50,220 nt of DNA. It comes from Pedobacter sp. (GTDB lineage: Bacteria > Bacteroidota > Bacteroidia > Sphingobacteriales > Sphingobacteriaceae). The position numbers and the translations under genes are program-made. How positions within the stretch are numbered: the stretch's first letter is position 1; each line of letters begins with the position of its first letter. Below, piece by piece: positions 36,335 to 44,583 of the stretch. Location: positions 1 to 50,220 of the forward strand of contig SSFR01000013.1 of NCBI GenBank assembly GCA_008015505.1. Reading direction: 5' to 3'. Below the pieces are notes generated by a model. That model was not told the DNA's origin. It did not search any database and was given only the letters and a program-made list of their open reading frames with translations.

Positions 36335-36721
36335 TTAATCAAACCAGTCCTGTTGCAGATCATCAATTTCTCTACGATCTTTTTTTGTGGGTCTTCCGCT
36401 CCCCGGATCTCGATGGAGTATTGGAGAATTATATTTTATTTGATAGGCACGCGTATTCTCCAGGGGTGTTAGATCTTGGTAAAATGTGGCAGCCTTTTTC
36501 GCATCCACTCTATTTTCCAATAAAACAAGCACTTGGATTTTTTTTTGTTCTCCTGCTTTTTGTATCGTGTATACCTCTCCAATTTTGACAATAGTTGACG
36601 GCTTGATATTTTGTCCTTGTAGCTTCACCTTCCCTGCTTTACAAGCTTCTGTCGCTAAACTTCGGGTTTTAAATAGTCTAATTGCCCATAAATATTTGTC
36701 AATACGTAACTTTTCAGACAC
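36335..36721 (-). CDS. S4-domain RNA-binding protein (Hsp15-like)
   Basis: A 128-aa protein with an N-terminal S4 domain: RIDKYLWAIRLFKTRSLATE and CKAGKVKLQGQNIKPST. The basic, charged C-terminus (PGSGRPTKKDRREIDDLQQD) fits Hsp15-type proteins that bind stalled 50S subunits. The start codon is GTG (36719-36721), chosen because the S4 domain begins directly after it. A -7-type box TACTTTTG lies at 36774-36781 on the same strand. Confidence 0.88.
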   Translation of the reverse strand: MSEKLRIDKYLWAIRLFKTRSLATEACKAGKVKLQGQNIKPSTIVKIGEVYTIQKAGEQKKIQVLVLLENRVDAKKAATFYQDLTPLENTRAYQIKYNSPILHRDPGSGRPTKKDRREIDDLQQDWFD

Positions 36722-37045
36722 TTTGTTGTTTTTGTATTAATAAAAATGATAATGATGAAATATTAATCATCACCAAAAGTAATGATCATCTTTAATATTA
36801 ATTCTACCTTAATGAGTTAAGAGTAGGTATTTGATGTCAGATTTCTAAAAGTCACTGGTGAATCTGTCTGGTATTGTACTATATTGGACAAACTTGATAG
36901 TATATTAGGATTTATACTGCCGTTTTTACAGTTAATTTTAATTTATTGCGATTGGCATAAGCCTTGTTGTGAGCTAATACTTGGGTGATAAGCATTATAA
37001 TAGAGTTAGTATGCTTGTTACTATGAATTGTCCAAAAAACTGCGC
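36722..37045. other. Divergent spacer between the S4 gene and lon
   Basis: A 324-bp AT-rich promoter region. On the minus strand TACTTTTG (36774-36781) matches the Bacteroidota -7 box for the S4 gene. Toward lon no exact box was seen. A short frame MNCPKNCA (37023-37049) overlaps the lon start. No other gene is visible. Confidence 0.5.
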
Positions 37046-39535
37046 ATGAATAATTACGATACATTTGATTTTGGCCACGCCTTGCCTTTGATTACCGAGG
37101 ATACGGAATTCTTTCCTTTAATGTCTCAAGAAGATGAAGAGGAAATGAATAATGAAAAAACGCCAGACGTGCTTCCCATTTTGCCTTTGCGCAATACGGT
37201 GCTTTTTCCAGGAGTGGTTATTCCAATTACGGTTGGTAGGGATAAGTCCATCAATCTTATCAAAGATGCTTATAGAAGTACCCGAATTATTGGGGTGGTA
37301 TCCCAAAAAGATATAGCTATTGAGGATCCTACTTTTGATCAGCTTAATCAAGTGGGAACAGTTGCTTTGATCATCAAAACATTGCAAATGCCTGATGGGA
37401 ATACAACCATCATTATTCAGGGGAAGCAGCGCTTTAAACTAGACCAAGAAGTACAGAGCGAACCTTATATCAAAGCTACGATTCAAAAATTTGAAGAGGT
37501 TCGTCCTAAGAAAGACAAAGAGTTTACGGCGATAATGACTGCCATTAAAGAAATGGCGATACAGATCATTCAACTTTCGCCAAATATTCCGAGTGAGGCT
37601 GCCACGGCAATAAAAAATATTGAAAGTCCTTCTTTCCTAATTAATTTCATTTCATCCAACATGAATGCTGATGTTTCATCGAAACAAAAGATGTTGGAAG
37701 TAGCCAATTTGCGTGATCGTGCTAAAATGGTGATGGAGCATTTGACGGTAGAACTTCAGATGCAGGAGCTTAAAAATCAAATCCAGTCAAAAGTTCGTGT
37801 CGATTTAGATAAGCAACAGCGCGATTATTTTTTGAATCAGCAGTTGAAAACGATACAAGAGGAGTTGGGTGGTGGTAATACGGCTGATTTGGAGATTGAG
37901 AATCTGCGTCAGCGTTCAGCTAAAAAACAGTGGTCGAAAGAAGTCGCTGATCATTTCAAAAAAGAGCTGGATAAGTTAGTACGTATGAACCCCGTTGCGG
38001 CTGATTATTCTGTTCAGCTGAATTATCTTGAACTGTTATTGGATTTGCCATGGAATGAGCTCACCAAAGATGACTTCAATTTGAAAAAAGCCCAACGGAC
38101 ACTCGATAAAGATCATTATGGGTTAGATAAAGTCAAAAAGCGGATTATTGAGTATCTGGCCGTTCTCAAGTTGAAGAAAGATATGAAAGCGCCGATATTG
38201 TGTTTAGTGGGGCCTCCTGGAGTTGGTAAAACATCTTTGGGAAGATCTATTGCTACGGCTTTGGGCCGTAAATATGTTCGTATGGCCCTGGGCGGTATTC
38301 GTGATGAAGCTGAAAGTAGGGGACATCGTAAGACCTATATTGGTGCTATGCCGGGGCGTATTATTCAATCCATTAAAAAGGCAGGGGCGTCTAATCCAGT
38401 GTTTATTCTTGATGAGATTGATAAAGTGGGAAATGATTTTCGTGGAGATCCTTCTTCAGCGTTGTTAGAGGTGCTTGATCCGGAGCAGAATCATGCTTTT
38501 TATGACCATTATGTGGAAATGGATTATGATTTATCTCATGTCATGTTTATTGCCACAGCCAATACATTAAGTACGGTTCATCCTGCCTTATTGGATCGAA
38601 TGGAAATCATTGAAGTGAATGGTTATACAATCGAGGAAAAAACGGAAATCGCCAAACAGTATTTGTTACCTAAACAACGAGAACAACATGGCTTAAAGCC
38701 AAAGGATGTTGTACTTAAGAACCCGATTATTGAAAAAGTAATCGAAGATTACACGCGAGAATCGGGAGTGAGGGGGTTGGAGAAAAAGATAGGTTCCTTG
38801 GTACGGGGGGTTGCTACGAAAATAGCCATGGAAGAACCTTTTACAGCGACACTTGATAAAGGGGATGTGGAAAAAATACTTGGGCTTCCACTGTTTGATA
38901 AGGACTTATACGAGGGCAATGAAGTGGCAGGAGTTGTTACAGGGTTAGCCTGGACTCCAGTAGGTGGGGACATTTTGTTTATTGAAACAAGTCTAAGCCC
39001 AGGTAAAGGAAAGCTAACATTAACGGGTAATTTAGGTGATGTGATGAAAGAGTCGGCTAGTATTGCCATGGCATATTTGCGGGCTCATTCTTCTAATTTT
39101 GCTATTGATTATAGGCTTTTAGATCAATGGGACGTTCATTTGCACGTTCCTGCTGGAGCTATTCCTAAGGATGGTCCATCGGCCGGGGTCACCATGCTTA
39201 CAGCATTGATATCTGCTTTTACCCAGCGCAGAGTAAAACCACATTTGGCCATGACTGGTGAGATTACACTTCGTGGTAAAGTACTTCCAGTAGGGGGGAT
39301 TCAAGAAAAAATATTGGCTGCAAAGCGGGCTAATATCAAGGAGATTATTCTTTCAAAATCCAATCAAAAAGACATTCTCGAGATCAAGGGGGATTATATC
39401 AAGGATCTTCAGTTTCACTATGTCACAGAAATGAGAGAAGTCATAGATTTTGCTTTGACTAAACAAAAGGTGAAGAATCCTTTGAATATGACTGTAAAAG
39501 AATCTTTATCAATTAAATCTGAATCTATGGATTAA
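37046..39535 (+). CDS. lon: ATP-dependent protease Lon
   Basis: An 829-aa cytoplasmic protease of the AAA+ family that degrades misfolded and regulatory proteins. ATG 37046 (MNNYDTFDF) is preferred to the in-frame TTG six codons earlier. Order: Lon N-terminal substrate domain ([19 protein letters not shown]), coiled coil, AAA+ with Walker [12 protein letters not shown] (about residue 389), Walker [11 protein letters not shown], and the protease domain with catalytic Ser in [11 protein letters not shown] (about 712) and Lys in [14 protein letters not shown] (about 754). The acidic N-terminal extension (about 45 residues) is common in Bacteroidota. lpxR-like gene follows after 16 bp. Confidence 0.97.
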   Translation: MNNYDTFDFGHALPLITEDTEFFPLMSQEDEEEMNNEKTPDVLPILPLRNTVLFPGVVIPITVGRDKSINLIKDAYRSTRIIGVVSQKDIAIEDPTFDQLNQVGTVALIIKTLQMPDGNTTIIIQGKQRFKLDQEVQSEPYIKATIQKFEEVRPKKDKEFTAIMTAIKEMAIQIIQLSPNIPSEAATAIKNIESPSFLINFISSNMNADVSSKQKMLEVANLRDRAKMVMEHLTVELQMQELKNQIQSKVRVDLDKQQRDYFLNQQLKTIQEELGGGNTADLEIENLRQRSAKKQWSKEVADHFKKELDKLVRMNPVAADYSVQLNYLELLLDLPWNELTKDDFNLKKAQRTLDKDHYGLDKVKKRIIEYLAVLKLKKDMKAPILCLVGPPGVGKTSLGRSIATALGRKYVRMALGGIRDEAESRGHRKTYIGAMPGRIIQSIKKAGASNPVFILDEIDKVGNDFRGDPSSALLEVLDPEQNHAFYDHYVEMDYDLSHVMFIATANTLSTVHPALLDRMEIIEVNGYTIEEKTEIAKQYLLPKQREQHGLKPKDVVLKNPIIEKVIEDYTRESGVRGLEKKIGSLVRGVATKIAMEEPFTATLDKGDVEKILGLPLFDKDLYEGNEVAGVVTGLAWTPVGGDILFIETSLSPGKGKLTLTGNLGDVMKESASIAMAYLRAHSSNFAIDYRLLDQWDVHLHVPAGAIPKDGPSAGVTMLTALISAFTQRRVKPHLAMTGEITLRGKVLPVGGIQEKILAAKRANIKEIILSKSNQKDILEIKGDYIKDLQFHYVTEMREVIDFALTKQKVKNPLNMTVKESLSIKSESMD

Positions 39536-39551
39536 CTACACCCATGATTCC

Positions 39552-40526
39552 ATGAAAACAAAAGGAATAGCCATTTTGTTGTTGATTAGTATTGGGGGTA
39601 TTTGTGGATTTGCTCAAATACCAGAAAAGAAATCCTTTAAGTATGAGCTTGGAGTTCGTAGTGATAATGATGCATATCTGGCTGTGGGTCAAGACAAGTA
39701 CTATACCAATGGACTGTTTATTACCTTTCGTAAGGCGATGGATCAGCGGGCTCTATCACCCAAATTAAATAAGCGTTTATGGGAGATTGAACTTGGTCAG
39801 GAGATATTTAATCCACAATCGGGATATATTTCAAGTCCCGTCTATATTGATAGGCCATTTGCGGGGTACTTATATGCGGGTGGTAGCTTGGTATGGCTTT
39901 ATAATTCCGAAAACACACTTAAGACATCGCTTCAAATAGGTACAATTGGGCCATCTTCTTTGGCTGATCGAGCACAAACGCTTTTACATAGAATGATGGG
40001 CTTTTATGAAATAAAGGGCTGGCAGTATCAAATAAACAATGAGTTTTCTGTGAACACAACAGTTGAGTATAATCATTTTTTGCTTCGTTCCCTGTCTAAG
40101 TCTACTGACTTTACCTGGGCTTCTTACCTTAACATTGGAAATACATTTACAGGGATTGGAACAGGTTTATTGTTTCGATGGGGAACAATAAATTCATTGT
40201 ATTATTCGGTGAGTACCACTAGTCGAATAGCCAATCATGCTAAGGAAAAAGATACTTCTAGTAATGAAGAGTTTTTCTTTTATGCCAAGCCCATGATGCA
40301 TTTTCGGGCTTATGATGCTACAGTAGAGGGGGGATTATTTGCAAGGGATAAAGGACCCATTGTTTTTGATATTAAACCAATTGTGATCAGTGGGGAATTG
40401 GGGGCAGCTTATGCCAAAAATCGGTGGACAGCTACATTTTCGGTGATTTTTAAATCTAAAGAAATTAAAAGTTTTGTTAAGCCTGATCAATATGGTTCAA
40501 TAGCAATATGCTATCGGTTTAACTAA
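39552..40526 (+). CDS. LpxR-like lipid A deacylase family outer-membrane protein (DUF2219)
   Basis: A 324-aa protein with a signal peptide (ISIGGICGFAQ) and a beta-barrel body ending in Phe-Asn (ICYRFN). It has the LpxR/DUF2219 pattern: SDNDAYL followed by YYTNGLFITF near the N-terminus, DRPFAGYLYAG, IGPSSLADRAQTLLHR and MGF. In Salmonella LpxR these regions carry the Asn-Asp, Ser and His used to remove the 3'-acyloxyacyl group of lipid A; a His occurs here in LLHRMMG. Function on lipid A in this organism is inferred. Placed 16 bp behind lon, probably co-transcribed. Confidence 0.8.
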   Translation: MKTKGIAILLLISIGGICGFAQIPEKKSFKYELGVRSDNDAYLAVGQDKYYTNGLFITFRKAMDQRALSPKLNKRLWEIELGQEIFNPQSGYISSPVYIDRPFAGYLYAGGSLVWLYNSENTLKTSLQIGTIGPSSLADRAQTLLHRMMGFYEIKGWQYQINNEFSVNTTVEYNHFLLRSLSKSTDFTWASYLNIGNTFTGIGTGLLFRWGTINSLYYSVSTTSRIANHAKEKDTSSNEEFFFYAKPMMHFRAYDATVEGGLFARDKGPIVFDIKPIVISGELGAAYAKNRWTATFSVIFKSKEIKSFVKPDQYGSIAICYRFN

Positions 40527-40584
40527 TCAAGAGCTGGTTTATTTTTGAAGTTTTTCAAGCAACTCATCAAAACCAACATATTCA

Positions 40585-41286
40585 ATGAATAATAATATTG
40601 TAATAGCTATTGATGGCTATTCTTCTTGCGGTAAAAGTACATTAGCTAGAGCTTTGGCTAAAAAACTTCACTTGATTTATATTGATAGTGGGGCAATGTA
40701 TCGGGCCGTGACGCTTTATTTTTTACGTAACCGAGTAGATATTACTAAAAAAGATCAAGTTGAAAGTGCATTGGGTGACATTCATCTAAATTTTCATTCA
40801 AGTGACTATCAAACACATATTACGCTCAATGGTGAAGAAGTTTCCGAAGAAATTCGCCAAATGCCTGTATCAGAAATGGTCAGTGAAATCAGTGCGATAA
40901 AACCCATTCGGGTAGAAATGGTTAAACAGCAGCAACGTATGGGGGCATCTAAAAGTATTGTGATGGATGGGAGAGATATTGGTACGACTGTTTTTCCACT
41001 TGCAGAAGTAAAAATATTTATGACAGCTGATCCTAAAATTCGTGCAGAGCGCCGTTATAAGGAACTTAAAAAAAAGGGGGACATCGTGTCTTTAGAAGAA
41101 ATTTTTGAAAATATTGCACACCGTGATTATTTAGATACAACCCGAAAAGAGAGTCCTTTGGTGCGCGCTAAGGATGCTATTATTTTGGATAATACAATGC
41201 TCACTCAAAAAGAGCAATTAGAATTTGCTTTAGAGCGGGTATATCCTTTTTTAAAAAGTAAGGCTATCGTGCCAGAAAATCATTGA
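40585..41286 (+). CDS. cmk: Cytidylate kinase
   Basis: Phosphorylates CMP and dCMP to the diphosphates. The 233-aa size is usual. P-loop DGYSSCGKSTLARAL (residues 10-24), IDSGAMYRAVTLY for the NMP site, and VMDGRDIGTTVFP with the Asp-Gly-Arg-Asp loop are all present, as is ERRYKEL of the lid. It is followed by rpsA, the cmk-rpsA order also known from many other bacteria. The 58-bp gap from the LpxR-like gene suggests possible co-transcription with lon. Confidence 0.96.
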   Translation: MNNNIVIAIDGYSSCGKSTLARALAKKLHLIYIDSGAMYRAVTLYFLRNRVDITKKDQVESALGDIHLNFHSSDYQTHITLNGEEVSEEIRQMPVSEMVSEISAIKPIRVEMVKQQQRMGASKSIVMDGRDIGTTVFPLAEVKIFMTADPKIRAERRYKELKKKGDIVSLEEIFENIAHRDYLDTTRKESPLVRAKDAIILDNTMLTQKEQLEFALERVYPFLKSKAIVPENH

Positions 41287-41382
41287 GATTTTATGCTCAA
41301 AATGAGAGTCTTATGTTTTAATTTTTGAATTTTTAGGGGAATTTTTATAGTAAAAATATTTTCTATTGAATAATGTATTTTA

Positions 41383-41390
41383 TACCTTTG
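41383..41390 (+). promoter_or_regulatory. rpsA promoter -7 box
   Basis: TACCTTTG, an exact Bacteroidota -7 box, 40 nt upstream of the rpsA start. A TTG at 41366 is closer than the usual -33 spacing. A small dyad TCCGAT-N5-ATCGGA (41395-41411) follows in the leader. Confidence 0.5.
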
Positions 41391-41430
41391 CAATCCGATT
41401 AATTATCGGACAAAGGAGACATATGAATTA

Positions 41431-43371
41431 ATGGCTAAAAAACTAGAGGCTGAAAAGGAGTTAAAATCTAAACTTCAAAGCGAAGAAACCGTATCGGTTA
41501 AACACAAAGAAAACATTGAATCAGAAGCTGATTTAATTTCCATTGAGGAGATCAAATCTAAGTCAATGATTGTCCCTGCGGGTGATTTTGATTGGGATGC
41601 AGATGACAAGGGTTTTGGAAATTACAGTCAATCAGATCGTGAAAAATTTGAGAAGATGTATTCTGGAACATTCAATTCAGTTAACAAGGGTGAGATCATT
41701 CCAGGCGTGGTTGTTTCGATTAATAGCAAGGATGTGGTATTGAACATTGGCTTTAAATCGGATGGTTTGGTTTCGCTTTCGGAGTTTCGTGATACCCCTG
41801 ATCTTAAAGTAGGGGACACGGTAGATGTTTTTGTAGAGTCACAGGAAGATGTCAATGGACAATTGATATTATCTCGTAAGCGTGCAAAAACTCAGAGGTC
41901 ATGGGAGGCAATTAATGCAGCATTAGATAATGATACCATTATTACAGGTTTTGTGAAGAGTCGGACTAAGGGGGGGCTTATTGTGGATATCATGGGTGTT
42001 GAAGCATTCTTGCCAGGTTCTCAGATTGATATTAAGCCAATCCGTGATTACGATGTCTATGTTGGCAAGACGATGGAGTTCAAAGTGGTTAAAATCAACC
42101 ATGAGTTCAAAAACGTGGTTGTATCACACCGTGTACTTATTGAAGATGATTTAGAGACTCAAAAAACAGAAATTGTTGCTAAGTTGGAGAAAGGGCAAGT
42201 ACTTGAAGGTTCCGTGAAGAACATTACTGACTTTGGTATTTTCATCGATTTGGGTGGGGTAGATGGTTTGTTACACATCACCGATATTTCATGGGGAAGA
42301 ATAGAACATCCGCGGGAAGTATTAAGTCTTGATCAAAAAATCAATGTCGTTGTTTTAGATTTTGATGATGAGAAAAAGCGTATTGCTCTTGGTTTAAAAC
42401 AACTTACTCCGCATCCTTGGGAAACATTAGATCCATCAATTGAAGTAGGTTCGATTGTAAAAGGAAAAATTGTTACAGTAGCTGATTACGGTGCTTTCTT
42501 GGAAATATCTTCAGGAGTTGAGGGACTAATTCACGTGTCTGAGATGTCATGGTCTCAGAATTTGCGTAACCCTCAAGAGTTTATGAAGATAGGTGATGAG
42601 GTTGAGGCGCAAGTATTAACAATCGATAGGGCTGAGCGAAAGATGAGTCTTGGTATTAAGCAAATGACTCCGGATCCATGGAAGAATATTGCGGAAAGAT
42701 ATCCAATTGGAAGTAAGCATAAGGCAATAGTTAAAAACATGACCAATTTTGGTGTCTTTGTGGAAATTGAAGAAGGCATCGATGGGTTGGTTCATATTTC
42801 TGATTTATCTTGGTCTAAGAAAATTAACCATCCAAATGAATTTACTAAAGTGGGTGAAACCTTGGATGTTGTTGTGTTGGAGCTGGATGAGGCTAATCGT
42901 AAGCTAAGTTTAGGCCATAAGCAATTAGAAGAAAATCCTTGGGATACATTTGAGACCATATTTACTTTAGATTCTATCCATGATGGAACTGTGCTTAAAG
43001 TAACAGATAAAGGCGCTATAGTTGCATTACCCTATGGTGTTGAAGGATTCGTCCCTACTAAGCACATGGTAAAAGAGGATGGTAAATCATCACTTAAAGC
43101 GGAAGAAACTAACGTATTTAAAATCATAGAATTCAACAAAGATTCAAAACGTATCGTTGTTTCTCATGCGCGTATCTGGGAGGAAGCCAAATCGGAAGAA
43201 CGTAAAGAGGAGGTTAATCAGAAAAAAGCGGAAGCAAAAGCTACAGCAAATGCAGTGAAGAAAGTGAAGGATTCTGTTGAAAAATCTACTTTAGGTGATA
43301 TTAGTGTACTAGCAGAATTAAAAGAGAAGATGGAAGGTGCGGAGGATAAAGCCAAAGCTTCTAAAAAGTAA
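41431..43371 (+). CDS. rpsA: 30S ribosomal protein S1
   Basis: A 646-aa protein with six S1 RNA-binding domains, recognisable by repeated G-x-V-x-F/Y-G-A/I-F-V/L-E/D patterns such as TDFGIFIDLGGVDGLLHITD, ADYGAFLEISSGVEGLIHVS and NFGVFVEIEEGIDGLVHISD. It has an acidic N-terminal extension and a Lys/Ala/Glu-rich C-terminal tail, both common in Bacteroidota S1. Binds mRNA on the ribosome. The leader has an SD-like AAAGGAGA (41412-41419) and a two-codon ATG-AAT-TAA frame whose stop overlaps the rpsA ATG (TAATG). Own promoter behind cmk. Confidence 0.97.
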   Translation: MAKKLEAEKELKSKLQSEETVSVKHKENIESEADLISIEEIKSKSMIVPAGDFDWDADDKGFGNYSQSDREKFEKMYSGTFNSVNKGEIIPGVVVSINSKDVVLNIGFKSDGLVSLSEFRDTPDLKVGDTVDVFVESQEDVNGQLILSRKRAKTQRSWEAINAALDNDTIITGFVKSRTKGGLIVDIMGVEAFLPGSQIDIKPIRDYDVYVGKTMEFKVVKINHEFKNVVVSHRVLIEDDLETQKTEIVAKLEKGQVLEGSVKNITDFGIFIDLGGVDGLLHITDISWGRIEHPREVLSLDQKINVVVLDFDDEKKRIALGLKQLTPHPWETLDPSIEVGSIVKGKIVTVADYGAFLEISSGVEGLIHVSEMSWSQNLRNPQEFMKIGDEVEAQVLTIDRAERKMSLGIKQMTPDPWKNIAERYPIGSKHKAIVKNMTNFGVFVEIEEGIDGLVHISDLSWSKKINHPNEFTKVGETLDVVVLELDEANRKLSLGHKQLEENPWDTFETIFTLDSIHDGTVLKVTDKGAIVALPYGVEGFVPTKHMVKEDGKSSLKAEETNVFKIIEFNKDSKRIVVSHARIWEEAKSEERKEEVNQKKAEAKATANAVKKVKDSVEKSTLGDISVLAELKEKMEGAEDKAKASKK

Positions 43372-43420
43372 ATAAAATCACTTGATAAAACTCGAATAGA
43401 AAACCAAGTTATGGTGAATT

Positions 43421-43461
43421 AAAAACTCCCCCTAAAATATGTTTTAGGGGGAGTTTTTTTA
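43421..43461 (+). terminator. Strong terminator between rpsA and the convergent lipoprotein gene
   Basis: AAAAACTCCCCCTAAAA pairs with TTTTAGGGGGAGTTTTT around ATATG and ends in a T run. The A-rich 5' flank makes it work for both converging genes. Confidence 0.9.
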
Positions 43462-43536
43462 GAGTGAGTAATCATCTTCAATACTGATAATTTCATCCAA
43501 AACTTTGGGTTTTGTCAAAATTAGGTAGATGCAGTT

Positions 43537-44277
43537 TTAGTTTCGAAATATTTCAGTGCCATCTTTTAGTATTCTTGATACACCTCTTAAGCCAGTTGGT
43601 GTGTTGGCATGTTCAAATTCTGTACGTGAGATGAATTTATAAGCTTTTCCACAAGCATCAATGATGGTATACTTCGTATCTCCACATCCTAAACGAGAGT
43701 CTGGGTGTTCATTGTGAATATAAACATCATTAGTTGTTGTAATCACTTGCAATTGAAGTGTAGTGCTAAACTTATCAAAGTGATGAAAAATATCATAAAC
43801 ATGAGCTTCTTTTAGAGTGAAGACAGTTTCGACTTCAGTCGATTGATTAGTAAATATTTCCGAGCAGTTTTTCAATATTCTTATTTTACCTTTTAATCCA
43901 ATTGCTCTGATTGGTTCAAAAGCAGTGCGTGAGGTAAACTGATATTGTTTGCCTGATTCGTCAATAATGGTGTATTTATCATATCCCCATCCTAAACCAT
44001 ATCCAGGATATCTGTCATAAATAAAAATGTTACTATTAGTATCCATTCTAATATCAAGTATGGCAGTGGGAGTAATAATTGGTCTATCTCCATATACTGT
44101 AAAAAGCAAGGTTGTAGTGGGTGTAAGGGGTGTTATGGTCTGAGTAATTGGTAGACCCGTAGCCGAGGTAATGGATGGTGCCGTAGTCAATGGTTGAGGA
44201 CTAACAGGTCCTTCTTTTTTACATGAAAAAAAGAATATTGTTATTAATAATCCAATAAGCGTAAAAAACTTGTTCAT
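43537..44277 (-). CDS. Putative lipoprotein with an internal duplication
   Basis: A 246-aa protein. Signal peptide with lipobox FFFSC at about residue 19, followed by KKEG, the same type as the lipoproteins near 5 kb. After a Thr/Pro-rich linker come two copies of a ~75-residue module, each with YTIIDxxGK, F-x-SRT-x-FE, GL-x-G, RILK and EIF. The first copy has KYTIIDESGKQYQFTSRTAF and the second KYTIIDACGKAYKFISRTEF. No family recognised; probably an outer-membrane-anchored binding protein. A 32-bp perfect palindrome lies 25 bp upstream of the start. Confidence 0.8.
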   Translation of the reverse strand: MNKFFTLIGLLITIFFFSCKKEGPVSPQPLTTAPSITSATGLPITQTITPLTPTTTLLFTVYGDRPIITPTAILDIRMDTNSNIFIYDRYPGYGLGWGYDKYTIIDESGKQYQFTSRTAFEPIRAIGLKGKIRILKNCSEIFTNQSTEVETVFTLKEAHVYDIFHHFDKFSTTLQLQVITTTNDVYIHNEHPDSRLGCGDTKYTIIDACGKAYKFISRTEFEHANTPTGLRGVSRILKDGTEIFRN

Positions 44278-44301
44278 AATAATTTAGTTTTAATAATTAA
44301 T

Positions 44302-44333
44302 AATTATATTAATAATGCATTATTAATATAATT
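44302..44333. promoter_or_regulatory. 32-bp perfect palindrome upstream of the lipoprotein gene
   Basis: AATTATATTAATAATG followed directly by its exact complement, centred between 44317 and 44318, in the leader region of the minus-strand lipoprotein. Could be an operator or a cruciform; no factor known. Confidence 0.45.
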
Positions 44334-44439
44334 CTAATGCAATATTTCTATATAAACAAATAATAAATTAAAAATATATTAAAACAATTGTTAAAGTGTG
44401 GCACATTTAAATGGGCCACACTTTAGTCTTGAGGTAACT

Positions 44440-44505
44440 ATGAGCTATTTAATGAAGATGTGTTTTGCTGGTAAGTGTGTGGATGCTTGTGTTTTATGTT
44501 ACTGA
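44440..44505 (+). CDS. Possible Cys-rich 21-residue small protein
   Basis: Encodes MSYLMKMCFAGKCVDACVLC plus Tyr, with cysteines spaced C-x4-C-x3-C-x2-C. GAGGT lies 5 nt before the ATG, and a hairpin ends 15 nt upstream. It could be a small metal-binding or leader peptide of the ABC exporter or a chance frame. Low confidence. Confidence 0.2.
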   Translation: MSYLMKMCFAGKCVDACVLCY

Positions 44506-44583
44506 TTCTTGTATTGGGAAAGAACTTTACGTGTTTTTGCTCTGGTGCTTATATTAGGCTATTTTTGCGTCAAATTTTCGTTT

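Larger units (their letters stand above)
44278..44583. other. Divergent spacer with palindrome, hairpin and a Cys-rich mini-frame
   Basis: A 306-bp AT-rich spacer between the lipoprotein and the ABC exporter. It holds the 32-bp palindrome (44302-44333), a hairpin AAAGTGTGGC / GCCACACTTT (44393-44424) and a 21-codon frame with four cysteines (44440-44505). Confidence 0.5.
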
